Source: Triatoma infestans (taxonomy: Eukaryota; Arthropoda; Insecta; Hemiptera; Reduviidae). Taken from it: a stretch of DNA of 64,000 bases. Where the stretch lies: assembly GCA_011037195.1 (NCBI GenBank), contig JAAEAF010000370.1, positions 62,001-126,000 on the forward strand, given 5' to 3'. The notes below the pieces were generated by a model, which was not told where the DNA came from, did not search any database, and saw only the letters and a list, made by a program, of their open reading frames with translations. Positions 1-10,732 of the stretch are shown in pieces. Position 1 is the stretch's first letter. Each line of letters opens with the position of its first letter. A program made the position numbers and the translations under genes.

Positions 1-226
1 GTCTGTCATTTACAAATTTATTTGAAACATTTTTTCCACCCCATAGATGTATGTATAGAGTTGTAACTTAAGCTCCTTTGAAGTGCCACTTAAATATAAT
101 CCAGATTATATGGCCTGTATAATTTTAGGATTCAATAAATTCTTGCAAGAATTTCAAGTTTGAAGAAATCGGTTAATTTGAAGTGGGAATACAATAAGTT
201 GCCGAGTTTTTTATTTCTTTTTTTTT

Positions 227-1191
227 ACTTTCTCTTACTCCTAAGTAAGAGAGGAAGTATTGTAATGGTGTCAAATTTTCGATATCGAGTTTTCACCGGA
301 AATATCCGTTTTGAGGTCCCCTGAGCCCAAAAAAGTGGTTTTTAGCAAATGGTCTGTGTGTGTGTGTGTGTGTGTATGTATGTGAACAGCATAGCTCAAA
401 AACGAAAACCCGTAGAGTTGGAACTTTATTACGTTTAGGTATCACCATGAGATCTGACGGTGCGTTATCTGTCAAAATTCCTCAACCGGAAGTACCACTT
501 TACTAGTTGTTTTTTTAACGTTTTTGCGAATTTCTCAAAAATGGCTGCGACGATTTTCTCTAAACTTGGGATATCAACTACACATACAAAGAGGTACACC
601 TTTTATTTGAAACACTTCTCCGGAAAAATTCATTTAAGGGCACTTCTCTGGGAGGGGGTGGGGTTAGGTTTCATCTAAAGTGCTATTTCAGTTATTAAAC
701 AATTCTGTCATCTAAATAATGTTAATTAGAATTGAATATGTGGTTGAAATTTCGAGTTTGAAAAAATCGGATAACCGGAAGTGCATTTATTTTAACACTA
801 CTAAATGATTTTATTCACGTTTTCGCGATGTTCTCAAAAATAGCTCCGACAATTTTCTTGAATCTTGGTATATAAACTAAACATGCAAAGATGTACATCT
901 TTTATTTAAAACATTTCTCTTGGAAAATTCATTTAAAGGCACTTTTAGGAGAGAGGCGGGGTTACAGCTTCCTCTAAATTGCTATCATAGATTCATTATA
1001 TAATCCTATCATCCAAACAAAATTAACTAGAAATAAATAGATGGCCAAAATTCCGAGTTTAAGAGAATTAGTAAACCGGAAGTTCCCTTTTACTGAACAG
1101 GTTTTTCAGTTTTCGACAAATTTCTTTAAATTTGGTACACAAACAATAACATTTGTCAATTATAATTTTGAGAACAGGAGTAAGAGAAAGT
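227..1191 (+). repeat. TIR-bounded, internally repeated element, copy 1
   Basis: The two ends carry a perfect 15-bp inverted repeat, ACTTTCTCTTACTCC at 227-241 and its complement at 1177-1191. Inside are about three subunits of roughly 290 bp, starting near 470, 750 and 1050. Each has an 'accggaag' motif, then a stretch like 'cgattttctttaaactt', then 'acaacttttattt..aaacatttctc', then a G-rich 'ggggtta' segment. No protein is coded. Diverged copies recur at 7573-8504, 25339-25437, 32318-33091, 47850-48425, 48845-48975, 59395-59660, 61900-62400 and 63060-63588. It looks like a non-autonomous DNA element, or a satellite-like family that moves as short arrays. I do not recognise a named family. 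Confidence 0.7.
354..383. repeat. (TG)n microsatellite inside the TIR element
   Basis: A TG run passing into TATG repeats. Weaker GT/AC tracts lie at the equivalent place in the copies near 60.69 kb and 59.62 kb, so it seems to be part of the family rather than a chance local run. Confidence 0.85.
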
Positions 1192-1441
1192 TGTGTGAGT
1201 GTTTCACACCAGATTTTTTTTTTTTTTGGAATGCTAGCTGAACTATTATTTTGAATACATATAAACTAACATTTTCCAGAAAAATTGTTTTTCATGGGGT
1301 TTTGACTTAACCTTTCAACTGTCACGCTCAAAATTTTGGTGGGAGCTGACTGAGGGTTCTGCCATAAAGGTGACACATTCAGTTAGTACTCATGTCCTAA
1401 AAATTTCCAATAAAATCCCCATCATCTCCCACTCATATGTA

Positions 1442-2729
1442 TTGGGTTGGTGCAAAAATAATGCAGGTTTTTGAACTTTCATCTTTTGTTTACTTCTGCT
1501 TGCCAAGTAAACAAAGATAATCCTCCAGTCTAGGTAATGGATTATAAACAATGTTTATTAATGTTGTTTTTCCTCAAATATCAGTTTAGTTTGTGTTCCA
1601 TTTTATATGAGTTAAGACCTCCGATATTCACCATGTCAAAACAAGATTTTCGTCAAATTTATTTTTACGAGTTCAAACTTGGTCGAAGTGCGGCTCAAAC
1701 TGCGCGTAACATCAATGTTGTTTGGGGTGAAGGAAGCATCAGTGAATGTACAGTGCAGCGATGGTTCCAAAAATTTCGTGTTGGAGATTTTGATCTCGAA
1801 GACAAGGAAGGTCGCGGTAGGCCCTCTGTTGTTGATCACGACCATCTTAGGGCATTGGTGGAAGATAACCCTCGCAAAACCACTCGGGACTTTGCGAGAG
1901 AAGTTAGTGTCGACCACTCAACAGTCGTTCGCCATCTCGAACAATTGGTAAAGTTAAAAAGCTCGACACGTGGGTACCTCACGAATTGACCCAGAGCCAA
2001 AAACATCGGCGTTTTGAAATTTGCAATTCTCTTCTGTTGCGCTACCAAAATGAACCATTTTTTAATCGAATCGTGACATGTGATGAAAAATGGATCCAAT
2101 ACGACAACAGGAGACGGTCAGGCCAGTGGCTGGACAAGGATGAAGCACCAAAACATTTCGCGAAACCAAGCCTGCACCCGAAAAAAGTAATGGTGACAGT
2201 GTGGTGGTCTACTGCAGGTGTTATTCATTACAGCTTCCTAAATACTGGCGAAACAATCACGGCTGAAACATATTGTCAAGAAATTGACAAATGCATAGGA
2301 AATTGCAAAATCTTTGTCCAGCATTGGTGAATCGGAAAGGACCAATTCTTCTTCACGATAACGCCAGGCCACATATCGCAATGCCAACTCTCAGGAAACT
2401 TCAGGAATTGAAATATGAAACACTTCCGCACCCTCCATACTCCCCCGATCTCTCGCCGACGGACTTCCACTTATTTAGACATTTGGACAACTTCTTAAGA
2501 GGAAAAAATTTTAGGGACCGAAGTGAAACCGAAAATGCCTTCCGCGAGTTTATTGAGAGTTTAAATAAAGATTTTTTAGAAACTGGAATAAAAATGCTTC
2601 TGACACGTTGGCAACTATGTGTTGATAATGATGGAACATATTTTGAATAAATAATCTTAGTTTTATACAAATTATAATCATTTTTTTTTTTGGCATATAA
2701 AAACCTGCATTATTTTTGCACCAACCCTA
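1442..2729 (+). mobile_element. mariner transposon 1 (Tc1/mariner, DD34D)
   Basis: Complete 1288-bp element. The terminal inverted repeats are about 30 bp (core GGGTTGGTGCAAAAATAATG) at 1444-1473 and 2699-2727, and TA dinucleotides flank both ends (1440-1441 and 2730-2731). Length, TIRs and TA target are typical of mariner. It lies in or beside the 3' end of the minus-strand coiled-coil gene. The transposase is broken (next entry), so the copy is non-autonomous. The ends are intact enough that it could be moved if transposase were supplied, which is inference. Confidence 0.95.
1633..2650 (+). pseudogene. mariner 1 transposase, two frameshifts
   Basis: The start is ATG 1633, just after the 5' TIR region; upstream in-frame residues do not look like transposase. 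An N-terminal helix-turn-helix region (about 1640-1950) carries the usual mariner pattern of W-F--F--GDFDL-D---GRGRP. Single-base frameshifts occur near 1946 and near 2288. The catalytic aspartates are present: CDEKW at 2082, HDNARPH at 2357 and the PTDFHLF D at 2462. The last two are 35 codons apart, as expected for DD34D. The product would end about 345 residues after the start, the normal family length. It cannot make active enzyme as it stands. Confidence 0.93.
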
Positions 2730-2991
2730 TAATACTAAGGCCAACTAAATGTTTATTATAAACTTCAAGTTTGAAGAAAATTTGTCAATTAGAATTGTAA
2801 CAATTGCAGCAATTAAATGTAGAGATTTTCTATTTATATTGTTTTCTTTATATTTAAATATAGTTTACAATATATTTTTTGAAAGATCATGAGCAACATA
2901 GAGGCTGCAACTACACTGCTTTATAGACACAGAAGGCAAACACACTCTTGTTACTTTTTAAGCGTACAAGATTCTATACAACAAAGCTAAG
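2730..2991. other. no gene seen
   Basis: AT-rich sequence between mariner 1 and the last coiled-coil exon. I see no coding or repeat structure. If the gene continues, this could be 3' UTR or intron. Confidence 0.4.
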
Positions 2992-3200
2992 CTAGAAATA
3001 GGTGTATAATAAATTTACCTGCAATACTTCTTTATTTTCTTGTTCTTCAATTTGCTGCAGATTTTTAATTTTTTCATTTAATATAGCGATCTCTTTATTA
3101 GTGTGATTACAGTTGAATTTGCCCAAGTTACCTTCAACTGTTTCTAGTAATGATTCTTTGTCTTTTATCCTTTTATTTAATTCTACTCTTATACGTTCTC
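2992..3200 (-). CDS. coiled-coil protein gene, last visible exon
   Basis: Reading on the minus strand, an acceptor (gttaatag) ends at 3201 and the exon opens with two bases that complete the codon left by exon 6864-6662 (phase 1 to 1). It codes a charged, helix-forming stretch rich in K, E, L and I, with NCNH in the middle and QQIEEQENKE near the end. A GTAAAT at 3018-3013 could be a donor. If it is not used, the frame runs eight more codons to a TAG at 2992-2994, which I take as the simplest end. Any further exon would lie before this window or be hidden by mariner 1. Confidence 0.6.
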
Positions 3201-3523
3201 CTATTAACAAACAAACAAACAACAAAAGACATAAGCTTATATATTTCAAAGTCAAAGCGTCCATTCCAAGAAGATAATTTCTACATCGTAAACGGATATA
3301 CAGACAGAAGAGAAGTTTATATGGTAATATAAATTATGAAGTTATATTTCTTTGATGACCGCATTTTAAATAATTTTGTTATTCCAAAATGATTTTAGAA
3401 AATGTTATATAACATAGGGGAAGGAGCAGATGCAGATGGAGTTAGGGCCCCGAAGGGGCTGTTGGGACGGAATATTCCGCTAACTTCAGTAGTAAATATC
3501 CACTTAAGACCGTTTTTTGAATA

Positions 3524-3600
3524 TTCGTTGATTTAAAAAGAACGTTCGATACTGTTGATCACAATAAATTGTGGCTTAATTTAGACAATATGGAAGTTGT
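3524..3600 (+). pseudogene. LINE reverse transcriptase scrap (motif A)
   Basis: A short stretch from about 3527 reads VDLKRTFDTVDHNKLW, the motif A signature of non-LTR reverse transcriptases (F-DL--AFDTVDH--L). No neighbouring RT motifs can be followed in any frame, so this is an old fragment inside an intron of the coiled-coil gene. Confidence 0.6.
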
Positions 3601-4084
3601 GGAAAAATTTTAAGACAAGAAAAAGTAAAGTTTGATTTTGCTTCTAAATCATAGTTACTTTCGTGGTAAAAAGTCAACAGTTTAGAACTCGGAAATATTT
3701 AATTTGAACTTCTATGTTTAAAAAAAAGTACTGTATTAAGTCTTGAACTTTTAGGCACAGTTTGAGGAAATTCCTTTCGTGTGTATGTGCGAGTGCGTGA
3801 GTGTAACTTACGAAGGAGATGAATCCTTACGTGATGGAAGGAATACTCCCCAGATAAAACTTTAGATATCTCTAACGAAATAAGTGATGTAGGTGACTCC
3901 GATTAGGTAAGCAGACAAAATGAACAGTCTCTATGAATGCATTGACAAAGGCGAGAGTAATGGTGAAGGGAATGGAATAGGAAGTTGGCGAGAGGAATGG
4001 TATTAGGTAGTTTAATTTTCACCAAGCATCCGTACATACAGAAATGTATTAAGGCTGTGAAAAGAATAGGTACAAACATAGTTA
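3601..4084. other. intron sequence, nothing recognised
   Basis: About 480 bp with a short GTGTATGTGCGAGTGCGTG-type run near 3780. No coding signal or repeat that I can support. Confidence 0.4.
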
Positions 4085-4390
4085 AGGTGGAGAAAGTGTC
4101 TACTAGAGAAAGTGGAAATGAGCTTTATTTTTGGGTTCAAAGCACAGCGACCTCCAAGGTCTATTGTGCCACCCCTCTGGCGCATGAGATATATTGGAGT
4201 TTCCTCCATCTCCACATAGAACCTGCACATGCTATCATCTTCTAAGCCCAACTTCTTCAGGTGACCCCAGAATCTACATTGCCCCCGTAAACATGCGGAG
4301 CTTAATTTTACTTAGACCTTTTCTGGTTATAATCTCACAGACAGATCTTTACTTGTCTCAGACCTGGGAAGATGTTCCAGTTTTGGGATC
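4085..4390 (-). pseudogene. LINE ORF2 C-terminal remnant
   Basis: The minus strand reads in part LGLEDDSMCRFYVEMEETP followed by TIDLGGR. This matches the zinc-knuckle region after RNase H in R1/LOA/I-type LINEs (CRFC-EE-ETP-H). A second scrap with the same TIDLGGR tail lies at about 62950-63040 on the plus strand. Several stops and a lost second cysteine (CRFY) show decay. Confidence 0.55.
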
Positions 4391-4710
4391 TCTTCGCTTC
4401 CTCAAATAAGAGATAAACTCTGAAGTTTTAATTTACAATTAGTGACAACGTAAGAGCTCTGTGCATTATCCTAAGTGTAGTCAACAACATGAAGAAAAAA
4501 AGTGTACTACAAAATTCATATTAATGTGTGCACACTGTGGAGGGCCCCTTTCAGCACTCCATAGAAATGAGTGTCCTGAATTCTCAATACAAAAAAATTA
4601 AAGAACTTTAATGACACAAGAAAACTTTCATTTTCTGAAGCAAAAGATGTCATTAAAGCTAAAACTTGTCTGGTATTTTATCCGTCGTAGCATGCATTTT
4701 ACTAATATTT
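4391..4710. other. intron sequence, nothing recognised
   Basis: No reading frame or repeat that I can support; only low-complexity A/T tracts. Confidence 0.35.
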
Positions 4711-4748
4711 CTGACCAGTTTCGGATTTTCGTCCATCGTCAGAGTGAA
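4711..4748 (-). ncRNA. hammerhead-like core, diverged
   Basis: On the minus strand: CTGACGA, a U plus GGA/UCC stem with loop, GAA, ACTGGT (self-complementary with G-U pairs), then C. This follows the order of a hammerhead core (CUGANGA, stem II, GAA, stem III, cleavage base). Stem I can pair only about 2 bp, so activity is doubtful. A near-identical start occurs at 27075 and part of it at about 30570. Confidence 0.4.
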
Positions 4749-5168
4749 GTTATCAAGTTCGTACAAAGAGATTACTTCAACTTAATGTTTCTGTTACACA
4801 CAACACTTGTAGACTTGCTGATTGTATGTGCGGGAGGTTATAAGGTAATGTTTCTATGTGTGTGTTTAATGACAAAATGGAATAAATTATGATTAGTCAT
4901 TAGAAAATGGTTTATAATAAATAGCATGTTTAAAAGAATACTTTATAATTAAATTTTAGTAAGTTTTGTTATGTATGCTCAGTGTTTTATCAAGGCATTT
5001 TATTATGGGGGGGGGAGTAAGAAATTGCAAGAGTGCACTATACTAATAAGAATAGATAAAGTTTGAAGAAAGGAAAGGATGAAAAATTTAAAGACAGTTA
5101 AAAGTTGTTTCCGCAGAGCTGGAAACCATCAGACATATTTTTCGTGATGGCCTGCTTCTTTTTGTGGT

Positions 5169-5206
5169 CATCGACAGGTTTCGGGCGTTCGCCCATCATC
5201 AGGATG
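5169..5206 (-). ncRNA. hammerhead ribozyme motif, element A left arm
   Basis: On the minus strand: stem I CATC pairing with GATG, core CTGATGA (perfect CUGANGA), one unpaired U, stem II GGGC-GAAC-GCCC, GAA, then ACCTGT as stem III and C as the cleavage base. Stem III is only partly self-complementary here. The element-B version, ACCGGT, is a perfect palindrome. This is the best core match of the set. Confidence 0.7.
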
Positions 5207-5340
5207 CATTTATCAAACAGTGTGATAACATAGATTTGCACAGAGCAAATTTAGTTGATGCACTCAACTAAATTAACTAATAAATAAGTATCAACTAAAT
5301 TTGCTGTGCGAATCTATTTTATCACACTGTTTGACAAATG

Positions 5341-5378
5341 TATCCTGATAATGGGCGAACGCCCGAAACTGGTCGATG
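5341..5378 (+). ncRNA. hammerhead ribozyme motif, element A right arm, mutated core
   Basis: Same layout as the left arm. The core reads CTGATAA, so the conserved G is lost and activity is unlikely. Stem I is TATC/GATG, keeping pairing through one G-U pair. Stem III is ACTGGT, which can still pair with itself through wobbles. Confidence 0.6.
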
Positions 5379-5429
5379 ACCACAAAAAGAAGCAGGCTAT
5401 CACGGAAAATCTCTGATTACAGTTAAAAG

Positions 5430-6661
5430 CTTTAAAAGTAATAAATAACTACTGAAACACATGCAAGGTTAATACAACAAAATGAGTTGATAAATTATGT
5501 AAAAAGGTTCGTTACATAACAATTTAAAATTGTTAAAGCTCTATAAATCAATGCAATTTGTGCCATTTCTTCATAGAATGTAAAACTTTGAATTTGCTTA
5601 GAGATAAATTTTTATTTCTTGTAAACGAAGAGTCTAAAATTATTCAATATGAAAACATAATAAGTATAGAATACAGCCACAAAATACACAATATTTGTAG
5701 AAATATACTGGCAAAGGTTTAATAGTACGAACATTATTGCTGCTATAAAACTTACTTTCGGTTATTTCTCTTAATTATTTCTCATAACTTGTCATTTAAT
5801 TAATCACATCTAATAATTTAATTAGTATTCTACATTGTCTCTAAGTTGCTACTAAATCTAAAGATGCACACAGACAATTATTTCTTGTCCTCTACTCTTC
5901 TTAATATAATTTTATGTATTTTACTATCTGTGCCCAGCAATTAGTAAAATTCTCATTTTAAGTTAAAAATTTTATTTACTATTTTGTATGTAATTTAGGC
6001 TAAGTCCCCCCCCCCCCTTACTATAGTTGTATTTGATACTTTACTGCAATAACATTATTATTATATAATATAGGTGGAGGGGTAAAGGGAATAACGGCAA
6101 AGTTACATACACTGAGACCTAGAAGTCTACTGTAGTTCACTTGTGTGTGTGTGTTTGTAATTTGTAAGTGTAGCAATGTAGTTTGTATCAAGAAGTGTAT
6201 GAAGCTGGATTATGATTAGTTGCGCCAAACCCAAGAAGATGCACATATAAACTAACTGCAATCCTAGGATGTTTGTGTGGTGGATAGTGTGAGCTAGTTG
6301 CTGTTTGTATGATTAGACTGTGATAGCAGCAGCGAAAACAAGGTCTTGATTCCACCAGCGGTTGTAACGTAGGTGAGCTTCAATTGTTCAGAAAGTTTGT
6401 AAAGTAGCCGAACTGTGGTCAATACAAAAGGCGGCTTAAATTCCGAAGAAAATTAAGCTCTTGCCTGATTTTATGTTTACTAAAATCTCGGTGAGGATGC
6501 ACCCTTACCAATATCGAACTTATCATAAATTGCGAAACAAAATGGCAAGTTTCGGCGCTGAATCAGCCTTTCAAAGGCTTCACTTGAACGTTTACATGAA
6601 TTTAGCAACAGGCACACTATCCACCTGTTTTAATGTATTCTAAGAAAGTTAATAAATGTAC
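5430..6661. other. intron of the coiled-coil gene, no other feature
   Basis: A long AT-rich stretch. It has a C run at about 6007-6017 and a slightly more GC-balanced patch at about 6120-6600, where I found no homology or open frame worth calling. Confidence 0.4.
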
Positions 6662-6864
6662 CTAATTCTTTCATTTCTTTGATATCTGCATCAAACACCA
6701 GCTGTCTCTGTTTGCCTGCTTCTCTTGCTGAATTGAAATTTTCTTTTACACTTTCAATTAATTGGAATGTGTTATCATGTAATTTAAAAGCATTTTCTAA
6801 AATTTCATTAATTTCACACTGCTTCAATTGTAAACCTGCACTTATTTCTAGAGCTTCTTCGTAT
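6662..6864 (-). CDS. coiled-coil protein gene, internal exon
   Basis: A minus-strand exon of 203 nt. The acceptor is ...taatgtag before 6864 and the donor is GTACAT after 6662. It takes over two bases left by exon 7229-6946 and passes one base to exon 3200-2992, so all three exons are in phase. It codes 67 residues of predicted helix (KQCEINEILENAFKLHDN..., SVKENFNSAREAGKQRQL...), with no glycine or proline over long stretches. Function unknown. Confidence 0.7.
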
Positions 6865-6945
6865 CTACATTAAGAAACAGTTTTTATATTGTATAATGAA
6901 ATCATGTTTTACTTGAAAGATCAACAAAATAAAAAAAGTATTTAC

Positions 6946-7229
6946 CTTTCCATAGCAGTTTGTTGAATCTCCGGCATTAGCTTTAGAATAACATTTGCTT
7001 CTTCGCATTTCGTTTGCAATTCCTGCATATTTTCTGTTTGTTTTACAATAATTTCCTTCAAAATTCTTATTTCTTCTTTCTTCATTTCAATTTTTTTATT
7101 TATATCTTTAGTGCTAGTGATCAACAACCATAATGAACTCATAACTCCGTCCATATCTTGCATTTTTTCTTGACTCTCTGTTTGACTGGCCGATTCAACT
7201 TCAAATGAGTCACTGTATTCTGCCTGAGT
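6946..7229 (-). CDS. coiled-coil protein gene, main exon
   Basis: A minus-strand exon of 284 nt between acceptor ttctag (before 7229) and donor GTAAAT (after 6946). It starts in phase 0 with TQAEYSDSFEVESAS, an acidic S/E-rich tail. It then enters a helix with heptad-like spacing (DINKKIEMKKEEIRILKEII...). Together with the exons at 6864-6662 and 3200-2992, and perhaps the start exon at 11999, it would give about 234 residues with almost the whole length coiled coil. Such proteins are often scaffold or tether subunits, but no family is recognisable and I do not assign a role. Confidence 0.7.
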
Positions 7230-7572
7230 CTAGAAACATTTAAATATATATCTGAATCAATCAAATGCAAAAATCTGTAAAAAAATTAATATGAAAAATC
7301 TATGGGATATGTTTATGTGGAGTCTTCTGCAAAAAATAAAATAAAATATCAGCAATGTGGAGAAATTATGAACGCCAGTGAGGAGGAGTTGAGAACCAGG
7401 TGCTGTAAGGTAATTCCTATCTCCTATAAAATGTAATGCAAGCCTGACTACACATTTAGTAAACAATACAAGTTTAAGGAAAATCTGTATAACAATTGCC
7501 CCAAGAGAAAGTTGTACATTTTTAGGGGGGCATCAGCGCTGAGCCAATATTATGTAAGTACACCAGATTTTT

Positions 7573-8504
7573 ACTTTCTCAAACTTTCGATATCGAGTTA
7601 TCACCGGAAATATCCGTTTTGAGGACCCCTAAATCCAAAAAAGTGGTTTTTAGCAATTGGTCTTTTTCTCTCTGTATGTGGGGGCGGGGAGGGCAGCATA
7701 TCTGAAAAACGAAAAATCGCAGAATGTTCAAACTTGATATTTAAAGTGCTAACAGAAGACCTGAGAATAAGTTATTTGTTAAAATTGTTCAACCGGAAGT
7801 GCAACTTTACTGAATGGTTTTTCAGTTTTTTGTTTTTTTTTCTCGATTACGGCTCCAACGATTTTCTTTAAACTTTATATATCAACTACACATACAAAGA
7901 GCTACAACTTTTATTTGGAATATTTCTACGCAAAATTCATTTAAGAGCACTTATGATGGAGAGGTTGGGTAAGGTTTCCCTCTAAATTGCTATTTCAGTT
8001 TATACACAATTCTACCATCTAAATAATATTAATTAGAATTAAATATGTTGCCGAAATTTCGAGTTTGATGAAAATGGATGACCGGAAGCACGTTTTTACT
8101 GAAAATTATTTTTCAGTTCTCTGCTATTTTCTGTAAAACGGTTTCAACGATTTTCTTTCAACTAAAAATGTGAACTACACATATAAAGAGTAACAACTTT
8201 TTTTTTTAAGCATTTGTCCACTTAAAGTCATTTAAGGGGACTTTTGGGGGAGGGTTTGTTTTCTCTAAAGTGCTATCTTAGTTGATTATAAATTCTACCA
8301 CCTAAACAAAATTAATTAGAAATATATAGATTGCCAAATTTCCGAGTTTCAAGGAAATCAGTAAACCAAACGTGCCTTTTTTACTGTACAGTTTTTTCAG
8401 TTTTCGCGAATTCCTCCATAAAACACCGACGAATTTCATTAAATTTGGTTTATTAACTATAAAATTTGTCAATTACAATTTTGTAAACTGCAGTAAGAGA
8501 AAGT
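7573..8504 (+). repeat. TIR-bounded repeated element, copy 2
   Basis: The left end ACTTTCTC is followed by 'gatatcgag..tcaccggaaatatccg', as in copy 1. The right end, CAGTAAGAGAAAGT, is at 8491-8504. Again there are about three subunits of roughly 285 bp (near 7790, 8080 and 8360). The TIRs are diverged from copy 1, so this copy is older. It lies in the first intron of the coiled-coil gene. Confidence 0.65.
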
Positions 8505-9184
8505 TGTATGAATGTTTTATACCAGATTTTTTTGATTATATTTGTGAGATGCGGGCAATTATTAAATTTATTTTCCTCCACTATGAAAAAAAGAAATCAG
8601 TGTAAAAAAGATTCGGCAGACCCAATCACTGAAGCGTTTATTGAAATAATAGATGCAATGAGTAAGAGATTGAGATGGAACTTCTAAATCACTGGAATTG
8701 TTAACATCACAATTTCCGGAAGATAAAATTTCAAATAATTCTAAATCAATTACATCAAACGAAAGGCGCTTAATTCGAGGTGAAAAGCCCTACTTCAAGC
8801 TAACGAGTATGGTGATTGGAGATTCTATAAAGGAACAGAGAATCGCCTATTAACCGATAAAAAGCTGATAAACAGAAGGGCAACCTAAGCATATTCAGTT
8901 GGGCCTATAAATTAAGTTGGGCGATAATATATGAACTTGTGGGTTCCGATCATTTGGGAATAAGGGAGTCGGATTAGGCATCCGAAGACCGGTGGCTGAA
9001 ATCTCAGAAAAGCTATGGGAAAAATATCATTGCTGACTGAAGCAGATATTATAAACTCTACAGCGTATTCATATAAGGCTTTTATGAATATAATAATATA
9101 TTATGCAGTTCAAAAGTCCATAACATAAAATGTCCAGTGATGTAATAACCCGAAAATCATAGAAATAGCGATTAGTTTGGAGAA
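8505..9184. other. nothing recognised
   Basis: About 680 bp of intron. A short open stretch from ATG 8584 (MKKRNQCKKDSADPITEAF) is soon stopped and matches nothing I know. Confidence 0.35.
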
Positions 9185-9345
9185 TGCTGCAGGAAAGATA
9201 CATTTAGTTATCAGTGTTATCAAGTAGAATGAAACAGATTCAATAATGAAAGTTATTGGAGTTGGAGTTAAGAATTCTGCTAAACAGTATATATGTTAAA
9301 TTTACTCATATTCATGGCTTCACTTCTCCTATCTTAAGGGCATGC
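9185..9345 (+). repeat. dispersed repeat, copy 1 of 2
   Basis: About 120 bp of this segment recurs, diverged, at 11752-11880 in the same orientation. Shared blocks are 'agattcaataatgaaa', 'ttattggagttggagttaag' and 'ttggcttcacttctc'. No coding. It may be the end of an unrecognised element. Confidence 0.55.
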
Positions 9346-9359
9346 AAGGCATCTAAGGG

Positions 9360-9400
9360 ATAGCATCTTTTGCCATCGATATTCTGGCAAAAGATGCTAT
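9360..9400. repeat. perfect 16-bp hairpin
   Basis: The stem ATAGCATCTTTTGCCA at 9360-9375 pairs exactly with 9385-9400 across a 9-nt loop. It sits right after the dispersed repeat and before a LINE tail. No poly-U tract follows that would suggest a terminator. Confidence 0.75.
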
Positions 9401-9404
9401 TCAG

Positions 9405-9722
9405 TAGGGTGAAGAAATTCCGATAGCTAGTTTTGGAGATTTTAGTAGTGCCCTGAAAAGTCGGTATAAAGAATTATGGCAGGATCAATAGGAAAATGAA
9501 TATATAGGCAAATATTATTCAGACATACAGCCTCGAATCCCTCGTAAACCCTAGTTTGAAGAGTTGGATGGAAAAAGGCATTTTTATACCATGATAATGC
9601 GATTGAAGTATGACCATAACTGCACCAAGCTGCACCTTTATATAATAAGCATAGTAAATAGTCCCAAATGCGATTGCGGTTGCGGGGAGGATGGCGAGAT
9701 CGATCATTATAGTAAAAAAAAA
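9405..9722 (+). pseudogene. LINE ORF2 C-terminal remnant
   Basis: The plus strand reads about ...SRYKELWQDQ, IQPRIPRKP, then MIMRLKYDHNCTKLHLY, SIVNSPKCDCGCGEDGEIDHY. This is the region after RNase H in LINE ORF2 proteins (a helix-rich piece, then a CxC-type zinc knuckle ending in DH). In-frame stops interrupt it. The apparent open frame on the opposite strand is its shadow. Confidence 0.6.
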
Positions 9723-10025
9723 AGTTGTTAAGCGAACTGTTCGAGTATGTACGATTTTCTTGTAGAGCTAAAAGCATATTTGCAATCATGAAAAATGAAG
9801 CACTTCTTTCATGTATAATTTCATCAAAAGGAACAAAATAGAAATATAATAGAGTAGAGTGTTGTTGTAGCCTATATTTTACAGTTCATAATGATGTGTT
9901 TCTTGCTTCTTCCTCAAGCAAAAATGAAAAACAAATTTTTAATAGCCGTCATAATATATATATGAATTATCTATTTGAATTTGAATTAGAGACATTTTCC
10001 GTGGTAGCCTGCTTCATTTTGTGGT

Positions 10026-10063
10026 CATCGACCGGTTTCGGGCGTTCGCCCATCTTCAGGATG
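10026..10063 (-). ncRNA. hammerhead ribozyme motif, element B left arm
   Basis: On the minus strand: CATC (stem I), CTGAAGA core, U, GGGC-GAAC-GCCC (stem II), GAA, ACCGGT (perfect 6-nt palindrome, stem III), C (cleavage base), GATG (stem I partner). All invariant hammerhead positions are present. The loop-free palindromic stem III implies two molecules pairing, as described for short type I hammerheads of PLEs and metazoan retrozymes. Confidence 0.75.
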
Positions 10064-10173
10064 CGTTTTTTCAGACAGTGTGACAACACAGACTTGTGCA
10101 GAGCAAATTCAGTTTACACACTCACACAGAGTGCTCTGTGCAAGTCTGTGTTGTCACACTGTCTGAAAAAACG

Positions 10174-10211
10174 CATCCTGAAGATGGGCGAACGCCCGAA
10201 ACCGGTCGATG
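10174..10211 (+). ncRNA. hammerhead ribozyme motif, element B right arm
   Basis: Identical in sequence to the left-arm motif, so the two could pair across the element or act on each other. Predicted cleavage follows C10207. Confidence 0.75.
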
Positions 10212-10300
10212 ACCACAAAATGAAGCAGGCTACCATGGAAAATGTCTCTGATGCTTTCCAGCTCTGTGGAACCAACCACCACAACAACTGAATTTGAATT

Positions 10301-10732
10301 GACCACCACTAGGCCTTCAAATTCATAATACAGGTTAAACCCATACAAACGCATCGTTTTTCGATGTAAGGATTTCTCAAGAAAATGAACTATAACTAAA
10401 AAACACATGGTGGAACATCAAACTATTCTTATAATAAATCATTTTTGTAGTAACAATAACATTTGCCATTGTGATTACTTACTTCAACTAACACAGTTTA
10501 ACGATCACCATTTTTCAAATAATTTGCGACATTAATATTAATAACCTGGAATGTTTAAATTTTCCAAAATAATTTAGTATTAACGACGAGTTACTTCAAC
10601 AATAACACCATATTTTAAAGTAATATAAAAAAGAATAAATTGCTGCAGTGAAAGAAAAGAAAAGGAAAACAAAATCAAAATTAAATATCTAATAAACTTT
10701 TCAAGTCTAGAATTGGAAAATAATTGCAGGAG
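10301..10732. other. nothing recognised
   Basis: AT-rich intron sequence with no supported feature. Confidence 0.35.

Larger units (their letters stand above)
5105..5418. mobile_element. inverted hammerhead element A
   Basis: A 314-bp element flanked by the 11-bp direct repeat ACAGTTAAAAG (5094-5104 and 5419-5429), read as a target-site duplication. It consists of two head-on copies of one unit around an AT-rich centre (about 5255-5300). The left arm is full length. The right arm stops within the sequence 'aaaatctctgat'. Each arm carries a 38-nt hammerhead motif (separate entries). It is related to the elements at 9988-10288, 16740-16909 and 30660-30808. It lies in an intron of the coiled-coil gene. 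No protein is coded. Confidence 0.8.
9988..10288. mobile_element. inverted hammerhead element B
   Basis: A 301-bp element between a 12-bp direct repeat TGAATTTGAATT (9976-9987 and 10289-10300). It has two inverted arms of the same unit as element A, nearly identical over about 120 bp. The right arm runs to the end motif 'accaaccaccacaaca'. The left arm begins at 'gacattttccg', the same internal point at which element A's short arm stops. Both arms contain a hammerhead motif with an intact core. It lies in the first intron of the coiled-coil gene. Confidence 0.85.

Noticed and set aside
293..475. Small open frames in the TIR-family copies
   Set aside because: Not conserved between copies and made of low-complexity residues, for example a TH repeat from the TG microsatellite.
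9442..9789. Open frame of 115 codons on the minus strand
   Set aside because: Antisense shadow of a LINE C-terminal remnant.
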